Shown here: positions 48,521 to 56,423 of the stretch, one piece after another | Layout of the letters: each line of letters begins with the position of its first letter | Numbering within the stretch: the first letter of the stretch is position 1 | Origin: DB1 sp049323655 | GTDB taxonomy: Bacteria > Desulfobacterota > Desulfobulbia > Desulfobulbales > SURF-16 | Direction: 5' to 3' | Assembly: GCA_049323655.1 (NCBI GenBank) | Contig: JBMONO010000022.1 | Span: 1 to 64,000, forward strand | DNA: 64,000 bases | Notes under the pieces: model-generated | The model's input: only the letters and a program-made list of their open reading frames with translations | Databases searched by the model: none | What the model was told of the DNA's origin: nothing | Program-made: the position numbers and the translations under genes

Positions 48521-50302
48521 ATGCACATACTTCTTCTCGAAGACGCGCCGGTGATCAGTGCCATGCTGACCGCTCAGCTCATCAGGATGGGACACACGGT
48601 GGACACGGTGGACAACGGCCAGCAGGGCTTCTACCGAGCCACCTCGCGCCATTACGACCTGGTCATCTCCGACATTGTCATGCCCAAATGGGACGGCTAC
48701 AAGTTCCTGGAGGCAATGCTGGTGGTGGAGCCACACTGCCCGGTCATCGCCATCTCCTCCAGCGTCGAGGAACAAACAGTGCGCCGCCAGCTGGCCGCCT
48801 TCGCCAATGTCATCGGCTTTCTGCCCAAGCCGGTCAAGATGGCCAGGCTCGCGGAACTGCTGGAACGGGTAACAATTCACCACCGGGAAAAGGTGCGCAA
48901 GCTGACCCGCATCGTCTGCACCGTCGGCCCGGCCTCCGCCTCCTCGGATACCTTAGGGCGGATGGTGCTGGCCGGCATGGATATCGCCCGCCTCAACTTT
49001 TCACACGGCAGCCATGATGAACACGGCAGCGTCCTGCGGGCGGTGCGGGCCGCGGAAGAAGAATGGGGCCGGCCGGTGGCGGTGCTCATGGACCTCTGCG
49101 GTCCGAAGATCCGCACCGGCCCGATGGAAAACGGCGCCATCACCCTGACCGCCGGCGCCCGGATCGTCATCCAGGCCGAGCCGGTGGAAGGCACCGCGGA
49201 ACGCTTCTCCACCATCGCCCCGGAGATCATCGACGACCTGCGGCCCGGCGATCCACTCCTGCTCGATGACGGGGCCATCGAACTGACGGTGGAGGAACAG
49301 CGCGGCAGCGAGGCGGTCTGCCGGGTGATGGTCGGCGGCCGACTTAAATCGGGCAAGGGCATCAACCTGCCCGCCACCCCTCTCTCCCTGCCCAGTGTCA
49401 CCGAAAAGGACAAACGGGATCTGGCCTGGGCCATGGAACATTCCATCGATTTCGTCGCCCTCTCTTTTGTCCGCTCCGCCGCCGACATCATCGAGGTCAA
49501 GGAGATGATCAGCCGCGGCCCGCGCCGAATCCGGGTGGTGGCCAAGATCGAAAAACCAGAAGCAGTGGAGAACATCGGCGACATCATTGCCGTGAGTGAC
49601 GCCATCATGATCGCCCGCGGCGATCTCGGCGTCGAACTGCCGGCCTCCCGGGTGCCCCGCATCCAGCGCGAGATCATCAAACGCTGCTGGCAGGCCAACG
49701 TCCCGGTCATCACCGCCACCCAGATGCTGGAGAGCATGACCGTCAACCACCGCCCCACCCGGGCCGAGGTCACCGATGTCAGCGTCGCGGTGCGGGAGGG
49801 AACCGACGCGGTGATGCTCTCCGGCGAAACCGCCATCGGCATCGATCCGGTCAACGTGGTGCGGACCATGGCCATGATCATCAGCGAGGAGGAACGCCAC
49901 ACCGAACCGGTGGACGACCATTGCGAACTGCTGCGCAGCTACAAAGGCTTCAATCCGGCCCTGGTGGCGGCGGCCAGCCTGGGCGACGCCGCCGCCATCA
50001 TGGTCCTTGACCTCAGGGGCGACATCTACCGGCATCTCTCCAAGTGGAACCGCTCCAAACCGACCCTGCTCGTCACCAACTCGGTCCATGTGGCGCGCCA
50101 CTCCTGCATTTACAAGAACATAGCGCCGATCATCATCAAGGAAAATCTGACCCGCGACCAGATGGTGCTGCGGGCAAAAGAGGAGGCTCTGCAAAAGGGC
50201 ATGCTGCTCAAAGGCGACGTGCTGGCGGTGGTGGAGGGCGAGCGGTTGACCCAGGGCGGTATTCCTCAGACCGGCGCCTTTCAGCTCATGACGGTGGAGT
50301 GA
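48521..50302 (+). CDS. pyk: Response-regulator receiver domain fused to pyruvate kinase
   Basis: A 593-residue protein. Residues 1-118 form a complete receiver: acidic pair Glu7/Asp8 (LLLEDAP), phospho-acceptor Asp51 (LVISDIVMPKWDG), switch Ser79/80 and Lys103 (FLPKPV). From about 128 it is pyruvate kinase: RIVCTVGPAS, ARLNFSHGS, LMDLCGPKIRTG, VAKIEKPEAVENI (catalytic Lys), MIARGDLGVELP (Mg2+), VITATQMLESM, VMLSGETAIG, and a full C-terminal domain. The linker is under 10 residues. It would convert PEP and ADP to pyruvate and ATP under possible phosphorelay control. Its gene is divergent from the binding protein/hybrid kinase genes. Confidence 0.95.
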   Translation: MHILLLEDAPVISAMLTAQLIRMGHTVDTVDNGQQGFYRATSRHYDLVISDIVMPKWDGYKFLEAMLVVEPHCPVIAISSSVEEQTVRRQLAAFANVIGFLPKPVKMARLAELLERVTIHHREKVRKLTRIVCTVGPASASSDTLGRMVLAGMDIARLNFSHGSHDEHGSVLRAVRAAEEEWGRPVAVLMDLCGPKIRTGPMENGAITLTAGARIVIQAEPVEGTAERFSTIAPEIIDDLRPGDPLLLDDGAIELTVEEQRGSEAVCRVMVGGRLKSGKGINLPATPLSLPSVTEKDKRDLAWAMEHSIDFVALSFVRSAADIIEVKEMISRGPRRIRVVAKIEKPEAVENIGDIIAVSDAIMIARGDLGVELPASRVPRIQREIIKRCWQANVPVITATQMLESMTVNHRPTRAEVTDVSVAVREGTDAVMLSGETAIGIDPVNVVRTMAMIISEEERHTEPVDDHCELLRSYKGFNPALVAAASLGDAAAIMVLDLRGDIYRHLSKWNRSKPTLLVTNSVHVARHSCIYKNIAPIIIKENLTRDQMVLRAKEEALQKGMLLKGDVLAVVEGERLTQGGIPQTGAFQLMTVE

Positions 50303-50315
50303 CAGGTGGGAGATT

Positions 50316-51131
50316 TCAGCCGAGCGCCACGTCGAGGATCATCATAACGGTGAAGCCGGCCATGGTCGCCATGGTGACCATGTCGATGTGGTGGTGGTTG
50401 CTCTGCGATTCGGGGATGAGCTCCTCCACCACGACAAAGATCATGGCGCCGGCGGCAAAACAGAGGGCATAGGGCAGGATGGACTGCATCTGCAGGACGA
50501 AATAGGCGCCGATCAGGCCGGCCAGCGGTTCCACCATGCCGGAATACTGACCGATGAGAAAACTCTTGCCCGGTCGCATGCCGTCGCGCCTGAGCGGTAA
50601 GGACACCGCAGCCCCTTCGGGAAAGTTCTGCAGGCCGATCCCGATGGCCAGGGCCACGGCACCGCCGATGGTGGCGGACGGCAACCCGGCGGCGGCAGCG
50701 CCGAAGGCGACTCCCACCGCCATGCCCTCGGGGATGTTGTGCAGGGTAATGGCCAGCACCAGCAGGGTGCTGCGTTGCCAGGAGGTGTTGATGCCCTCCC
50801 GTTCCGACATGGCCAGACCGGGATGGAGATGAGGCAGGAAGTAATCGATGAGCCGCATAAAGAGGCCGCCGCCGACAAAACCGATCGCGGCGGTGAGCCA
50901 GGCGATGTTCCCCATGCTCTCCGCCATCTCGATGCCTGGGGCGAGCAGGGACCAGAAACTGGCGGCGATCATCACACCGGCGGCAAAACCGAGCATGCAG
51001 TCCAGCACCTTGGCATTGACCCCGCGGGCGGCAAAGACCAAGGCGGCACCGGCCGCGGTCATCAGCCAGGTGAAGAGGGTGGCCAGCAGGGCCTGCACGA
51101 CGGGATGGAAGTGCAGCAACCAGTCGATCAT
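50316..51131 (-). CDS. ZIP family divalent metal transporter
   Basis: A 271-residue protein with eight hydrophobic segments. The metal-path helices carry LAITLHNIPEGMAVGVAFG (HNxPEG) and GIGLQNFPEGAAVSLPL (QNFPEG), the ZIP signatures of the ZupT/GufA branch. A His-containing loop SQSNHHHIDM near residue 245 may bind metal. It imports zinc or related divalent cations across the inner membrane. It is convergent with the receiver-pyruvate kinase gene. No metal-dependent regulator is next to it. Confidence 0.92.
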   Translation of the reverse strand: MIDWLLHFHPVVQALLATLFTWLMTAAGAALVFAARGVNAKVLDCMLGFAAGVMIAASFWSLLAPGIEMAESMGNIAWLTAAIGFVGGGLFMRLIDYFLPHLHPGLAMSEREGINTSWQRSTLLVLAITLHNIPEGMAVGVAFGAAAAGLPSATIGGAVALAIGIGLQNFPEGAAVSLPLRRDGMRPGKSFLIGQYSGMVEPLAGLIGAYFVLQMQSILPYALCFAAGAMIFVVVEELIPESQSNHHHIDMVTMATMAGFTVMMILDVALG

Positions 51132-51231
51132 GGCGCAGTGGGATAAAGTGAGGGAAGTCGCCTACGTATCATAACGACCACTAAAACAAATTCCGGTTCA
51201 TCGCGCCAATTTTTTTTGATCGCCGGCAGAG

Positions 51232-51270
51232 AAAAAAAACTGCGCCGCCGCAGGTTGTGCGACGACGCAG
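51232..51270 (-). terminator. Intrinsic terminator after the 83-residue gene
   Basis: On the minus strand a 13-bp stem with two G-T pairs (51258-51270 with 51240-51252, 5-nt loop) is followed by eight T. It lies 31 bp past the stop at 51301. Confidence 0.75.
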
Positions 51271-51300
51271 CTGAAAATCGCGCAGCAGCCTTTGCAATGA

Positions 51301-51552
51301 TCAATGGAGAAGGCCGAGATTGGTCCGCAGCTGGGCAATCTGCAGGCCCAGCGAGACGCACTGCCTGCCCTCCATGCAGGTCTCGGCCTCAGGAATCTCC
51401 AGAAAGGTCTGGAGATGATGATCGTCCTTGTGCAGATCAACAACCCAGGCCTGATTGGTCGGATCGAATCTGACGTCCAGATCGATGCCGCATACCCCTA
51501 TTTCCGGGAAAACCTCCCGGATCTTTTCGCACAGCTCCTGTTTGTCGTACAT
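51301..51552 (-). CDS. Unknown 83-residue protein
   Basis: I do not recognise it. It starts MYDKQELCEKIREVFPEIGV. The body continues CGIDLDVRFDPTNQAWVVDL with HKDDHHLQTFLEIPEAETCM and ends with a helix. It looks like a compact alpha/beta domain; the HKDDHH segment and four Cys residues could bind metal. A good ribosome-binding site (GGAGG, 5 bp before ATG) and a strong terminator behind it support a real monocistronic gene. Confidence 0.7.
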   Translation of the reverse strand: MYDKQELCEKIREVFPEIGVCGIDLDVRFDPTNQAWVVDLHKDDHHLQTFLEIPEAETCMEGRQCVSLGLQIAQLRTNLGLLH

Positions 51553-51610
51553 AATGCACCTCCGTTTATTTCTGAAAGGTTGGGGGAAATTTTTCCCCCA
51601 ACACTCTACT

Positions 51611-51740
51611 CACCCCGTAAAAATTCATTTTTTCACCACAGAGCACACAGAGATCACGGAGATAACTCATTGTCATTCAATATATTTTCTCTGCGCTCGC
51701 TGTGCTCTCAGTGGTAAAAAAAACCTTTTTCGATTTCATC
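51611..51740 (+). repeat. Palindromic CACAGAG element, copy C
   Basis: A 130-bp element with ends CCCCGTAAAAATTC and CCTTTTTCGATTTCATC and arms CACCACAGAGCACACAGAG and CTGTGCTCTCAGTGGT. The right end matches copy A. It fills most of the gap between two leftward genes. Confidence 0.8.
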
Positions 51741-51806
51741 AGCCTTTGCAGAAAAAATAAGTCTCATTCTCACAAAAACAACCACTCACCACCACAAAAT
51801 AGCACA

Positions 51807-52694
51807 TCAGAGCATTTCCGGGGGGAAGGCAACGACCTGGTCGATGCATTCGGCGCCGCAGAGCAGCATGACCAACCGGTCGAGGCCGAGGGCGACCCCG
51901 CCGGCGGAAGGCAGTCTGGCGAGATCGGCAAGAAAACTTTCCGGCATCGGTCCGGGATCGCGGTCCCGGTCGACAATGAGCTGTCGCTCCCGAACAAAAC
52001 GGTGCCGCTGGTCGGCGACATCGGTCAGCTCGGAAAAACCGTTGGCCAGCTCCACCCCATTGACATAGAGCTCAAAACGTTCGGCCAGGGAGGGGTCATC
52101 ATCTTTCAGACGGGCGAGGGCACCCATTTCGGCGGGGTAGTCACAGAGAAAGGCGGGACGATCGAGGCCGAGATGGGGCTCGATGTCACGGACCAGAATC
52201 TCGTCGAACAGATCCTGGCGCAATGCCTCCTCCACTGTCAGGGCGGCATATCGAGAAAAAGCCTGACGAACGGTAAGAGAGCACCACTCTCCCTTTGCCA
52301 GCAGCGGTCCGGCCGAGTCGGGCAGGGGAAGGGGCAGGCGGGCCGCGACAAAGGCGAGCAGCGCGGCACAGTCAGCCATCATTTGCCGGTAATCAGCGCC
52401 GGAGCGATACCATTCAAGCATGGTGAATTCCGGCAGATGACGACTGCCGCGCTCCTGACGACGGAAGCAGCGGCAGATCTGGAAAATTTTTTCATGCCCG
52501 GCGGCGAGCAGCCGCTTCATGCAGAGCTCCGGCGAGGTCTGGAGAAACCAGCCCGCCGATTCCTCCGCAACAATATGCAGCTCCGGAATAATGGCCGGCA
52601 GGCGGATCGGGGTTTCGACTTCGAGAAAACCCTTTTCGGCGAAAAAGGAACGGACAGCGGCAAGGATCCGTGCCCGGGCAGGGAGAAAGCTCAC
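51807..52694 (-). CDS. epmA: EF-P lysyltransferase-like protein (EpmA/GenX family)
   Basis: A 295-residue class II lysyl-tRNA synthetase core without the anticodon-binding domain. Motif 2 is CFRRQERGSRHLPEFTMLEW, motif 3 GVALGLDRLVMLL; FLQTSPELCMKRLLAAG and VNGVELANGFSEL are typical of the family. EpmA attaches (R)-beta-lysine to a Lys of EF-P. The start is a GTG at 52694, 12 bp after efp, so the enzyme and its substrate are co-transcribed. EpmB, which makes beta-lysine, is not in the window. Confidence 0.92.
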   Translation of the reverse strand: MSFLPARARILAAVRSFFAEKGFLEVETPIRLPAIIPELHIVAEESAGWFLQTSPELCMKRLLAAGHEKIFQICRCFRRQERGSRHLPEFTMLEWYRSGADYRQMMADCAALLAFVAARLPLPLPDSAGPLLAKGEWCSLTVRQAFSRYAALTVEEALRQDLFDEILVRDIEPHLGLDRPAFLCDYPAEMGALARLKDDDPSLAERFELYVNGVELANGFSELTDVADQRHRFVRERQLIVDRDRDPGPMPESFLADLARLPSAGGVALGLDRLVMLLCGAECIDQVVAFPPEML

Positions 52695-52706
52695 CTGAGC
52701 ACCATC

Positions 52707-53270
52707 TTACTCCTTGACCCGGGTGATGTACTGGCCGGTGCGGGTATCGATCTGCAGCACATCGCCTTCCTCGACAAAGGGGGGAACCTGCAGGGTAAAA
52801 CCGGTCTGCACCGTCACCGGTTTGGTATCGGTGCCGCTGGTGTCGCCCTTTGCCCAGGGATCGGCCCGCACCACCTTGAGGTTGACGAAGTTGGGCAGGG
52901 TAATGCCGATGGGCCGCTCCTTGAAAAGGAGGACATCGACCTCCATGTTGTCGATGAGAAAGTTGATGTTGTCGCCCATCTGCTCCCGGCTGATGGCGAG
53001 CTGCTCGAAACTTTTGTTGTCCATGAAGTGAAACTCATCCCCCTGGGAGTAGAGAAACTGCATGGTGCGCTCCTCCAGCGGGGCCTTCTGGAACTTGTCA
53101 TTCGAGCGGAAGGTCTTTTCAAAGGCATTGCCGGTGACCATGTTTTTGAGCCGGGTGCGATAGAGGGCCTGGCCCTTGCCGGGTTTGGAAAACTCGAAAT
53201 CGGTGACGATATAGGGCTCGCCGTCGATCTCCACCTTCAGGCCCTTGCGTAAATCGGATGCGGTATACAT
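52707..53270 (-). CDS. efp: Translation elongation factor P
   Basis: A 187-residue EF-P of three beta-barrel domains. The modification loop reads FSKPGKGQALYRTRLKN, with the modifiable Lys at about residue 34. C-terminal parts TDTKPVTVQTGFTLQVPPFV and EEGDVLQIDTRTGQYITR are standard. EF-P relieves ribosome stalling at polyproline. Lys at the loop tip and the adjacent epmA suggest beta-lysylation. It is co-directional with the moaE-like gene upstream, 123 bp apart. Confidence 0.97.
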   Translation of the reverse strand: MYTASDLRKGLKVEIDGEPYIVTDFEFSKPGKGQALYRTRLKNMVTGNAFEKTFRSNDKFQKAPLEERTMQFLYSQGDEFHFMDNKSFEQLAISREQMGDNINFLIDNMEVDVLLFKERPIGITLPNFVNLKVVRADPWAKGDTSGTDTKPVTVQTGFTLQVPPFVEEGDVLQIDTRTGQYITRVKE

Positions 53271-53393
53271 AATTCAACTCCAGGTAGACCAAAAAATTAT
53301 TGCCACAGACAGTGCTGACCGGCGCGGACCGGTCCCCCGGCAACGCCACGACAACGGCACAGCAGCGCTTTCTACCCTACTTCACGCACTTTT

Positions 53394-53759
53394 TCAAGAA
53401 GAGACGATCTCTTTTTTGGAAATCGCCTCAGCCTTGACCCGATCGAGCAGGTCGGCCAGCACCGGCTTGACGTTTTCCCGCAGATCACCGGCGACGATGA
53501 TGAACAGCAGGTCGTCGCCGGGCTGAAAACGGCCGGACCGTGCCTCGATGACAATGTCGAAGATGCCGGGACGTTCCAGCAACTCCTGCCTGATCGCCTC
53601 GATTTTTGCATGGTCCGGCGTCACCTCCAGGGCGGTGACCGTCTCCCGGCTCTGACGCGACCAGGCCCGCACCACCCCGTTATGCACCAGCACCATGCCG
53701 ACGTTTTCGACAAAGCCGGGCTTTTGCTTCAGCGCCGCGATCGTTCGGGAAATATCCAT
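53394..53759 (-). CDS. MoaE-like protein
   Basis: A 121-residue protein whose core VENVGMVLVHNGVVRAWSR, VTALEVTPDHAKIEAIRQEL and a DDLLFIIVAGDLRENVKPVL segment follow the MoaE (large subunit of molybdopterin synthase) pattern. Family members in this length class are common beside unrelated genes, so a true role in molybdopterin synthesis is not certain. Two ATGs stand close together. AGGAGG lies 7 bp before the second (53759, MDISRT) but only 1 bp before the first (53765), so the second is chosen. pepN ends 12 bp upstream. Confidence 0.55.
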   Translation of the reverse strand: MDISRTIAALKQKPGFVENVGMVLVHNGVVRAWSRQSRETVTALEVTPDHAKIEAIRQELLERPGIFDIVIEARSGRFQPGDDLLFIIVAGDLRENVKPVLADLLDRVKAEAISKKEIVSS

Positions 53760-53771
53760 TGCCATTCCTCC

Positions 53772-56423
53772 TTATGCGACAACCGCGTTGAGGCTCTTGC
53801 TCGCCACCTCATAGACATCCCGGGAGAGATCGGGGGCCGCGAGAATCCGTTCCAATGCGGCCCGCATCAACCCCTGCCGGGCCGGATCAAAGCGGCGCCA
53901 GCGGGAAAGCGGCGCCAGCAGGCGGGCGGCGATCTGGGGATTGACGGCGTTCAGCTCCAGCACCCGGTCGGCGAGAAAGGTGTAGCCGGTCCCGCTTTTT
54001 TCATGGAAACAGAGCTGATTGCCGGAACAGAAGGCGCCGATCAGAGCCCGCACCTTGTTCGGATTTTTCATGGAAAAGGCAGGATGGCGCATGAGCGCCC
54101 TGACCTCTGCCAGGGTGCCCGGCAGCGGCGCGGTGGCTTGCAGGGAAAACCACTTGTCGAGCACCAGGGTGTCCTTCTGCCACTGGCCGTAGAAGGAGAC
54201 AAGGACACTGCGCCGTTCCGGGCCGTCCGCCTGGTGAACAATGCACTGCAGGGCCGCCAGCACGTCGGTCATGTTGGTGGCCTGCTCGAACTGGCGCAGG
54301 CAGATCTCCATCACGGTTGGATCATCGAGCTGCATGAGAAAGGCGAGAGCGACGTTTTTCAGAGCACGGCGACCGGCGCTTTGCCGATCGTAGTGATAGG
54401 GTCCGCGGTCGGCAAAGGCATGGTAGAGGGCGAGAAAACGGTCCCGCAGCCCCTCAGCCAGGGCGCGACGGGCAAAACGGCGGGCCTGATGAACCGCCTC
54501 AACATCGATCACCGCCATCTGTTCGCCCAGATACTTTTCCGACGGCAGGGTGAGAAGATGGGCGAGAAAGGCCGGATCATCGCCCTCGGCCCGCTCCAGT
54601 AAAGAGCGGAAGGCAATGAGAAAACTTTCCGGCAGCCGCAGTTCGTTGCCCTGGCCGAGATCATCGATCAGCCGCAGCAGCACCCGGCAGCAGAGCAATT
54701 GTCCCGCCTCCCAGCACGAGAAGGGATCACTGTCATGGGCCAGCAGAAAACCGAGTTCGTCGTCACTGTAGTCATACTGCAGCTTGACCGGAGCGCTGAA
54801 GCCGCGCAGCAGGGAGGGGACCGGTCTTTCCGGCACCTGCTCGAAAACAAAGGCGTGCTCCTGGTCGGTCAGCTCCAGCACCAGGGTGGCGCCGCGCCTG
54901 CCGTCACATGAGAGCGGCAGATCTTTACCGCAGCCATCGAGTAACCCGACCGCCACCGGGATATGAAAGGACGGTTTGTCCGGCTGGCCCGGAGTGGGCG
55001 GGCAACTCTGCCGCATCACCAGGGTATAGCGTTGTCTCACCGCATCGTAGGAGGAGCGCACCGTCACCACCGGGGTGCCGGCCTGGCTGTACCAGTTGCG
55101 GAAGAGCCCCAGATCAATGCCTGCCGCATCCTCCATGGCGGCGACGAAATCATCGCAGGTCACGGCCTGCCCGTCGTGACGGGCAAAATAGCAATCCATG
55201 CCCTGCCGGAATTTTTCCGGTCCGAGCAGGGTGTGGAGCATGCGGATCACCTCCGCCCCTTTTTCGTAGACCGTCACCGTGTAGAAATTATTGATCTCGA
55301 TGTAGGAATCAGGCCGGACCGGGTGGGCCATGGGACCGGAATCCTCGATGAACTGGACGGTGCGCAGCTGGGTGACGTCGTGCAGCCGCTTGACCGGTCC
55401 GGCGGTCATGGCGGCGGAAAACTGCTGATCGCGGAAAACGGTCAACCCCTCCTTCAGACTAAGCTGAAACCAGTCCCGGCAGGTGATCCGGTTGCCGGTC
55501 CAGTTGTGGAAATATTCGTGGGCGATCACCCCCTCGATGCCGGCATAGTCGTCATCGGTGGCGGTCTCCGGCCGGGCCAGCACATATTTGGAATTAAAGA
55601 CATTGAGTCCCTTATTTTCCATGGCCCCCATGTTGAAATCATCCACCGCGACGATCATGTAGAGATCGAGATCATATTCGCACCCGTAGACCTCTTCGTC
55701 CCAGCGCATCGCCTTTTTCAGCGAGGCCATGGCATGATCGCATTTGTCGCGGTTGTGGCTCTGCACATAGATATGCAGGGCCACCGGCCGGCCGGAGGCG
55801 GTGACAAACTCGTCCTCAATGCAGACCAGGTCGCCGGCCACCAGGGCAAAGAGATAACAGGGTTTGGGAAAGGGATCGCGCCATCTGGCAAAATGGCGAT
55901 CCGGACCGGCTTCGCCGCGCTCCAGCAGATTGCCGTTGGCCAGCAGCACCGGCAGACTGCGGTCCGCCTCGATGGTGGTGGTATAGCGGCTCATGACATC
56001 AGGCCGGTCGGGAAAATAGGTGATGCGCCGGAAGCCCTGGGCCTCGCACTGGGTGCAGAAGTTGCCGCTGGAGAGATAGAGCCCCTCCAGGGCGGTATTA
56101 TCACGGGGATGAATGCGGGTGATGATCTCGAGCTGAAAGGCGGCCGGCGGCGCGCAAATGATGAGCGTTTCCTCGCTTCGCTGGTATTCGTCCTCGGCGA
56201 GCGGCCTCTGGTCGAGCCGCAGGGCGACGAGTTCGAGTTTCTCACCGTTCAGCACCAGAGCCGTCGGCCCGTCGCCATGGGCCGGGTTGCGCCGGCAGCT
56301 TAAGCGGGCGACGACATCGGTCGTTTCCTCTCCCAGCGAGAAGGCCAGCTCGACCTCATCGACAAGATAGGGAGGCGGGGCATAGTCCCGTCGATAGATA
56401 ATATCCGGCATATCCGTGCTCAT
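53772..56423 (-). CDS. pepN: Aminopeptidase N (M1 family)
   Basis: An 883-residue M1 metallopeptidase. The substrate motif is MGAMENKGLNVFNSKYVL. The zinc site is VIAHEYFHNWTGNR followed 18 residues later by Glu in LSLKEGLTVFRD. FEIxLP-like beta domains and a long helical C-terminal half (from about 540) match the gamma/delta PepN form. It removes N-terminal residues from peptides in the cytosol. Its start overlaps the stop of the upstream transglycosylase gene by 4 bp (ATGA). Confidence 0.96.
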   Translation of the reverse strand: MSTDMPDIIYRRDYAPPPYLVDEVELAFSLGEETTDVVARLSCRRNPAHGDGPTALVLNGEKLELVALRLDQRPLAEDEYQRSEETLIICAPPAAFQLEIITRIHPRDNTALEGLYLSSGNFCTQCEAQGFRRITYFPDRPDVMSRYTTTIEADRSLPVLLANGNLLERGEAGPDRHFARWRDPFPKPCYLFALVAGDLVCIEDEFVTASGRPVALHIYVQSHNRDKCDHAMASLKKAMRWDEEVYGCEYDLDLYMIVAVDDFNMGAMENKGLNVFNSKYVLARPETATDDDYAGIEGVIAHEYFHNWTGNRITCRDWFQLSLKEGLTVFRDQQFSAAMTAGPVKRLHDVTQLRTVQFIEDSGPMAHPVRPDSYIEINNFYTVTVYEKGAEVIRMLHTLLGPEKFRQGMDCYFARHDGQAVTCDDFVAAMEDAAGIDLGLFRNWYSQAGTPVVTVRSSYDAVRQRYTLVMRQSCPPTPGQPDKPSFHIPVAVGLLDGCGKDLPLSCDGRRGATLVLELTDQEHAFVFEQVPERPVPSLLRGFSAPVKLQYDYSDDELGFLLAHDSDPFSCWEAGQLLCCRVLLRLIDDLGQGNELRLPESFLIAFRSLLERAEGDDPAFLAHLLTLPSEKYLGEQMAVIDVEAVHQARRFARRALAEGLRDRFLALYHAFADRGPYHYDRQSAGRRALKNVALAFLMQLDDPTVMEICLRQFEQATNMTDVLAALQCIVHQADGPERRSVLVSFYGQWQKDTLVLDKWFSLQATAPLPGTLAEVRALMRHPAFSMKNPNKVRALIGAFCSGNQLCFHEKSGTGYTFLADRVLELNAVNPQIAARLLAPLSRWRRFDPARQGLMRAALERILAAPDLSRDVYEVASKSLNAVVA

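Noticed and set aside
51448..51465. CCTGATTGGTCGG inside the 83-residue gene resembles the minisatellite unit.
   Set aside because: A single occurrence within coding sequence, explained by the codons of DPTNQA; no tandem copies.
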